Origin: CAIKZJ01 sp964626015
GTDB taxonomy: Bacteria; Bacteroidota; Ignavibacteria; Tepidaquicellales; Tepidaquicellaceae
Assembly (NCBI GenBank): GCA_964626015.1
Contig: CAZVCC010000083.1
Location: 1-9,132, forward strand
Reading direction: 5' to 3'
DNA: 9,132 bases
This document shows, one piece after another, positions 6,011 through 9,132 of the stretch. A model generated the notes under the pieces. The model saw nothing but the letters and a program-made list of their open reading frames with translations. It was not told the DNA's origin and did not search any database. Position numbers and translations under genes: made by a program. The first letter of the stretch is position 1; each line of letters begins with the position of its first letter.

Positions 6011-7153
6011 TTGAATCCGACAAGGGCAGAAATATCGCTTAACAAGCTTGAATATAATTACAATCAGATAAAGAAGCATTTACACAGAACAAATCCGAAG
6101 AAGGAAATAAAGATTTGCGGTGTTGTGAAGGCAAATGCTTACGGGCACGGAATAAGAGAGATTAGCCAGAAGCTTATTTCGCTTGGAGCGGATTTTCTGG
6201 GGGTAGCAAACTATGATGAGGCGATAAAATTAAGAACGACGATTCCAGATGCAAACATACTTGTTTTCGGGACGCTGATACACTCCAAACTAAAACCTGC
6301 TGTATACGTATCAAAACTTTTAAAATACAATCTTATAGCGACGGTTGCATCACTTGAGACAGCAAAGTTTCTTGATTTATACTCAGGCAGGCTTAAAAAG
6401 AAATTCAAGGTACACATTAAGATAGATACAGGAATGCGAAGGATAGGGTTTGATGTTAAAAGAGCTTTCAAAAATATAGAGCAGATATTTTCGTACAGGA
6501 ATCTTGATATAGAGGGAATCTACACACACTTTGCAACCGCGGAGAGCGGTGACAAGAAGTTTGCAAAGGTACAATTAAATCAATTTAAAGAACTCTTACA
6601 TTTACTTAAAAAAGCGGGAATTGAGTTCCCTATCGTACATGCGGCTAACAGCGGGGCGATACTGGACATTAAGGATTCGTATTTCAATATGGTGAGACCC
6701 GGTCTTCTGCTTTACGGATACTATCCTTCGGAAGAGATAAAGAACAAGTTAGAGCTAAAACCAATAATGAGCCTGAAATCGAAAGTAACTTATATAAAGA
6801 GGTTGGATAAAAACACGAGCATATCATACGGGAGAAAATATTTTACGAAGGAAAAGACATTTATCGGTTCGATTCCAATAGGTTACGGAGACGGTTACTG
6901 GCGCTCGCTTTCGAATGCGGGGAAGGTTTGTATTAATAGCGATTACTTTCCGATTGCGGGAACGATAACGATGGACTGGCTGATGGTAAATCTTGGAAAG
7001 AGAAGTTCCGTAAGAATCGGTGATGACGTACTGCTGATAGGCAGAGAGAACAAGAACGATTTGGGTGCCGACAAGATAGCAAAGATAGCGAAGTCGATTC
7101 CTTATGAAGTGCTGTGTTCATTTGCGGACAGGGTGCAGAGAATATACGTTTAA
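6011..7153 (+). CDS. alr: alanine racemase
   Basis: A 380-residue cytoplasmic PLP enzyme that interconverts L- and D-alanine, supplying D-alanine for peptidoglycan. The PLP lysine is Lys40 in VVKANAYGHG (38-47). Other landmarks are DTGMRRIGF (139-147), Arg229 in MVRPGLLLYG (the cofactor-contacting arginine), catalytic Tyr273 in SYG, GYGDGYWR (291-298) and Met321-Asp322 in TITMDWLMVNLG. The TIM-barrel domain covers roughly 1-235 and the beta domain the rest; the length is typical. The start is TTG: an in-frame TAG at 5993 rules out anything earlier, and the first in-frame ATG is far inside the fold. AGGAAAAG about 9 nt upstream may serve as ribosome binding site. A weak TTG-N23-TTTATTTG pair at 5930-5963 is a possible promoter. 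The gene appears to stand alone, with long spacers on both sides. All catalytic residues are present, so it should be active. Confidence 0.95.
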   Translation: MNPTRAEISLNKLEYNYNQIKKHLHRTNPKKEIKICGVVKANAYGHGIREISQKLISLGADFLGVANYDEAIKLRTTIPDANILVFGTLIHSKLKPAVYVSKLLKYNLIATVASLETAKFLDLYSGRLKKKFKVHIKIDTGMRRIGFDVKRAFKNIEQIFSYRNLDIEGIYTHFATAESGDKKFAKVQLNQFKELLHLLKKAGIEFPIVHAANSGAILDIKDSYFNMVRPGLLLYGYYPSEEIKNKLELKPIMSLKSKVTYIKRLDKNTSISYGRKYFTKEKTFIGSIPIGYGDGYWRSLSNAGKVCINSDYFPIAGTITMDWLMVNLGKRSSVRIGDDVLLIGRENKNDLGADKIAKIAKSIPYEVLCSFADRVQRIYV

Positions 7154-7509
7154 GGCTATCCTACATAACATACCATACTGCATTAACCTAATAATCAAGT
7201 TTAGAAAGTAACATTAAGAGATAAAGTATTACGCGTTAGACACGGGTTAAATACGCATTTTATACGGGTTAGATACGCGTTAAAAGGCAAATTTCGGGCT
7301 TAATTAAAGGGAAAAGGAAAGTAAAACCTCATATTGGATTCGTTTTTAATGTTTGGAGTAGCATTTTAGCGATGAAATGGAGGAAATTGGAAACGGGAAA
7401 TATGGAGGAGAGCGGGAAATACGTTATTAGAGAGATTTATGTTAAATGGTTTTAATTTGGCGGAGTTATTCAGTATTTTCACGCAATTACTAAAAATTAA
7501 TTTTAACGA
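7154..7509. other. 356-bp spacer without a convincing gene
   Basis: Between alanine racemase and the CPBP protease gene. It holds the 11-bp array described separately (7232-7286) and, at 7377-7421, an imperfect direct repeat: ATGGAGGA followed by CGGGAAATA occurs twice, with 9 and then 3 bases between the two parts. A 27-codon open frame (7372-7455) overlaps this repeat, but I do not support it as a gene. I see no clear terminator after alanine racemase and no clear promoter before the protease. Confidence 0.6.
7232..7286. repeat. 11-bp tandem array, CGGGTTAAATA-type
   Basis: Five consecutive 11-bp units: CGCGTTAGACA (7232), CGGGTTAAATA (7243), CGCATTTTATA (7254), CGGGTTAGATA (7265) and CGCGTTAAAAG (7276). 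The consensus is CGSGTTARATA, the third unit being the most decayed. Units alternate between a CGC start and a CGGG start, hinting at a 22-bp higher-order unit. Period and intergenic position match the 5791-5834 array, but the sequence differs. No coding role is visible. Confidence 0.8.
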
Positions 7510-8118
7510 TTGAAGTATTTGGTATATATAGCGCTTGCTGCATTATTGTGGTTTATTATGTTTGTATTGAAGCCGTTCAATTTCTGGTTAATGATGGCAT
7601 TTTCGACATCACTTTTATCGATAATTTCATACATACATTATAAGGAGCAGTTTAAGCGGGAATATTTTAATTTAAAAGAGATATCGATAGGAATAGGAAG
7701 TGCGGCGCTGCTTTATTTTATATTTCTATTTGGAAGGTTTGTGCTTGACAGCATAGGCATAATACCGAATCATGCAGAGAACATATCGAGTGTATATGCG
7801 AATAAAGAGCAGCTTCCTGAATGGGGTGTAGCGCTGCTATTGTTTTTTCCGATTGGGTTTGGGGAGGAATATTTTTGGAGGGGGTTCATACAGAGGCATT
7901 TGGGTGAGAAATTCGGGGGTTGGAAGGCGCTTGTGATAACTGTAATATTTTACACGGCGGTACACATACCGACAGGAAATCCGATACTTTTACTTGCTTC
8001 ATTTTTAGTTGGTATTTATTGGGGTTTGATATTTTTATGGAGGGGAAATATACTGGCAGCTGCGATATCGCACATGTTGTGGGATCCGTTCATATTTGTG
8101 ATATTTCCATTGAATTAA
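7510..8118 (+). CDS. CPBP (Abi/Rce1-like) family membrane protease
   Basis: A 202-residue, largely hydrophobic protein with about six or more membrane helices. The CPBP catalytic motifs are all visible: Glu119-Glu120 and Arg124 in EEYFWRG (119-125), His152 in HIPTGNP, and His188 with Asp192 in ISHMLWD. In this family the glutamates and histidines form an intramembrane glutamate-protease site like that of Rce1. Bacterial members serve in bacteriocin immunity, peptide processing or protein scaffolding, and nothing here shows which. The start is TTG: an in-frame TAA at 7504 excludes earlier starts, and the next ATG (codon 17) would cut the first helix. The leader is AT-rich without a Shine-Dalgarno site. 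The next gene starts 52 nt downstream in the same direction, so the two may be co-transcribed. Isoleucine is coded by AUA in about 21 of 25 cases. The family call is strong; the substrate is unknown. Confidence 0.88.
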   Translation: MKYLVYIALAALLWFIMFVLKPFNFWLMMAFSTSLLSIISYIHYKEQFKREYFNLKEISIGIGSAALLYFIFLFGRFVLDSIGIIPNHAENISSVYANKEQLPEWGVALLLFFPIGFGEEYFWRGFIQRHLGEKFGGWKALVITVIFYTAVHIPTGNPILLLASFLVGIYWGLIFLWRGNILAAAISHMLWDPFIFVIFPLN

Positions 8119-8170
8119 TAAATACGGGTTTTTGTTTAGAAAATTAAGTAAATAAATAATAAAAGAAATA

Positions 8171-9132
8171 ATGGAACAAAATATGGAAGCCCCAAAAGGG
8201 TTTAAACTATTTATGATGGCGATACGAGCATTTGCCTTTCCTGCGTCGGTAATACCCGTTCTATACGGGTCGATACTATCAGTAATACTTATACCTGATA
8301 CAAGTTTTAATTTTCTGTATTTTGCATTGACACTGATAGGAGCTATGTCGGTACATGTGGGTTCAAACATCATTAATGACATATATGATTACAAAAAGGG
8401 TATAGATAAGCAGGACCCAGAAATAGGGATACCTCACGGGGGTTCGATGGTGATATCGATGGGATTAGTAACCGTAGAGAGGATGAAAGCCATAGCGTTT
8501 GGATCGTTGATACTTTCGGGAATAATAGGAATATATTTATGGCTAATGATAGGACCGTGGATACTATACCTGATGATATTCGGGTTGTTTGCGGCGATAT
8601 ACTACACAGCAAATCCATTTGCGTTAAAGTATAAGGCATTGGGCGACCTGATGGTGTTTTTATCGTTTGGTGTAGGAATGACGCTGGGATCTTTTATAGT
8701 ACAGACGGGGCACTTTGACTGGAGACCTGTAATACTATCATTTCCGATAGGGATATTAATAATAGCAATATTACATACGAATAATATACGTGACATGAAG
8801 TTTGACGGGGCGTTCGGAGTAAAGACGATACCTATATTAATTGGACAGAAGATGTCGATATACCTTTATGACGTATTGATAGTTGGTGCATACGCTTCGA
8901 TAATACTGTTTGTTGTGTTTAGTTTGCTGCCGTGGCCTGCACTGTTAAACCTGATAACTCTGCCGACGGCATTGAAACTTGTTAAGATGCTTAAGACGAT
9001 ACCAGACGAGAACATCCCGCGGTGGGAAGTCGGGACAAAACTGAACATAATGACGGCACAGTTCAATATGCAATTTGGTATAATGCTGAATTTAGGATTG
9101 CTGATAGCGTTTTTATACACGCTGTTTATGTA
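8171..9132 (+). CDS. menA: UbiA-family prenyltransferase, probably MenA (3' end at window edge)
   Basis: An open frame of 320 codons plus two bases (TA) at the edge. It is probably complete or nearly so, since family members are about 300 residues and TA could begin a stop. MenA joins a polyprenyl chain to 1,4-dihydroxy-2-naphthoate in the inner membrane during menaquinone synthesis. Evidence: FPASVIPVLYG near the start (23-33); the first Mg-diphosphate motif NIINDIYDYKKGID (66-79, with N66, D70, D73, D79); HGGS (89-92); the second motif NNIRDMKFD (204-212, with D208 and D212) followed by GVKTIPILIG; and about eight or nine hydrophobic helices. The double NN-x-x-D-x-x-x-D pattern favours MenA over UbiA, but another quinone-type prenyltransferase is possible. 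ATG 8171 is preceded by AT-rich sequence with an in-frame stop at 8153; ATG 8183 is an alternative. Isoleucine is AUA in 39 of 43 cases. It follows the CPBP protease gene. Confidence 0.82.
   Translation, partial: MEQNMEAPKGFKLFMMAIRAFAFPASVIPVLYGSILSVILIPDTSFNFLYFALTLIGAMSVHVGSNIINDIYDYKKGIDKQDPEIGIPHGGSMVISMGLVTVERMKAIAFGSLILSGIIGIYLWLMIGPWILYLMIFGLFAAIYYTANPFALKYKALGDLMVFLSFGVGMTLGSFIVQTGHFDWRPVILSFPIGILIIAILHTNNIRDMKFDGAFGVKTIPILIGQKMSIYLYDVLIVGAYASIILFVVFSLLPWPALLNLITLPTALKLVKMLKTIPDENIPRWEVGTKLNIMTAQFNMQFGIMLNLGLLIAFLYTLFM

Noticed and set aside
7372..7455. 27-codon open frame in the spacer before the protease gene
   Set aside because: It is short, has no well-placed ribosome binding site, and its sequence is mostly the imperfect ATGGAGGA/CGGGAAATA repeat.

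Overview
The window looks like chromosomal DNA from the Ignavibacteriota/Chlorobi side of the Bacteroidota group. The strongest clue is a secreted protein ending in a type IX secretion (T9SS) sorting domain with the motif QNFPNPFNPVT, a wording typical of Ignavibacteria and relatives. Supporting clues are AT-rich leaders that mostly lack Shine-Dalgarno sites, one promoter candidate close to the Bacteroidota form, and heavy use of the AUA isoleucine codon. The taxonomic call is an inference from these features; no marker gene is present.

Layout. Positions 1-206 hold no gene: they contain a degenerate 10-bp periodic stretch and a hairpin terminator. The T9SS-type secreted protein lies on the minus strand (207-1262). 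A 159-bp divergent intergenic region follows, carrying a 29-bp tandem duplication and an inverted repeat. Next is a tightly packed plus-strand operon of three genes: a LolD/AttE-type ABC ATPase (1422-2078), a large ten-helix permease with two FtsX domains (2085-4613), and an AttH/CrtC-family lipoprotein (4616-5752). The gaps between them are 6 and 2 nt. Together they look like an AttEFGH-type ABC system in which the two permease components are fused. Such systems are thought to move lipids or lipoproteins out of the inner membrane, but the substrate is unknown.

A 258-bp spacer with an 11-bp tandem array, flanked by two copies of a dyad, leads to alanine racemase (6011-7153, TTG start), which makes D-alanine for peptidoglycan. 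A 356-bp spacer carries a second 11-bp array of different sequence. Last come a CPBP/Abi-family membrane protease (7510-8118, TTG start) and a UbiA-superfamily prenyltransferase, most likely MenA of menaquinone synthesis (8171 to the window end). The latter runs off the edge but looks nearly complete.

The common theme is the cell envelope: outer-surface secretion, envelope transport, peptidoglycan precursor, membrane proteolysis and quinone synthesis. The genes belong to known families. The least explained material is in the spacers, where three arrays with helical-turn periodicity (10, 11 and 11 bp) have different consensus sequences. I found no CRISPR array, rRNA, tRNA, insertion sequence or defence gene.
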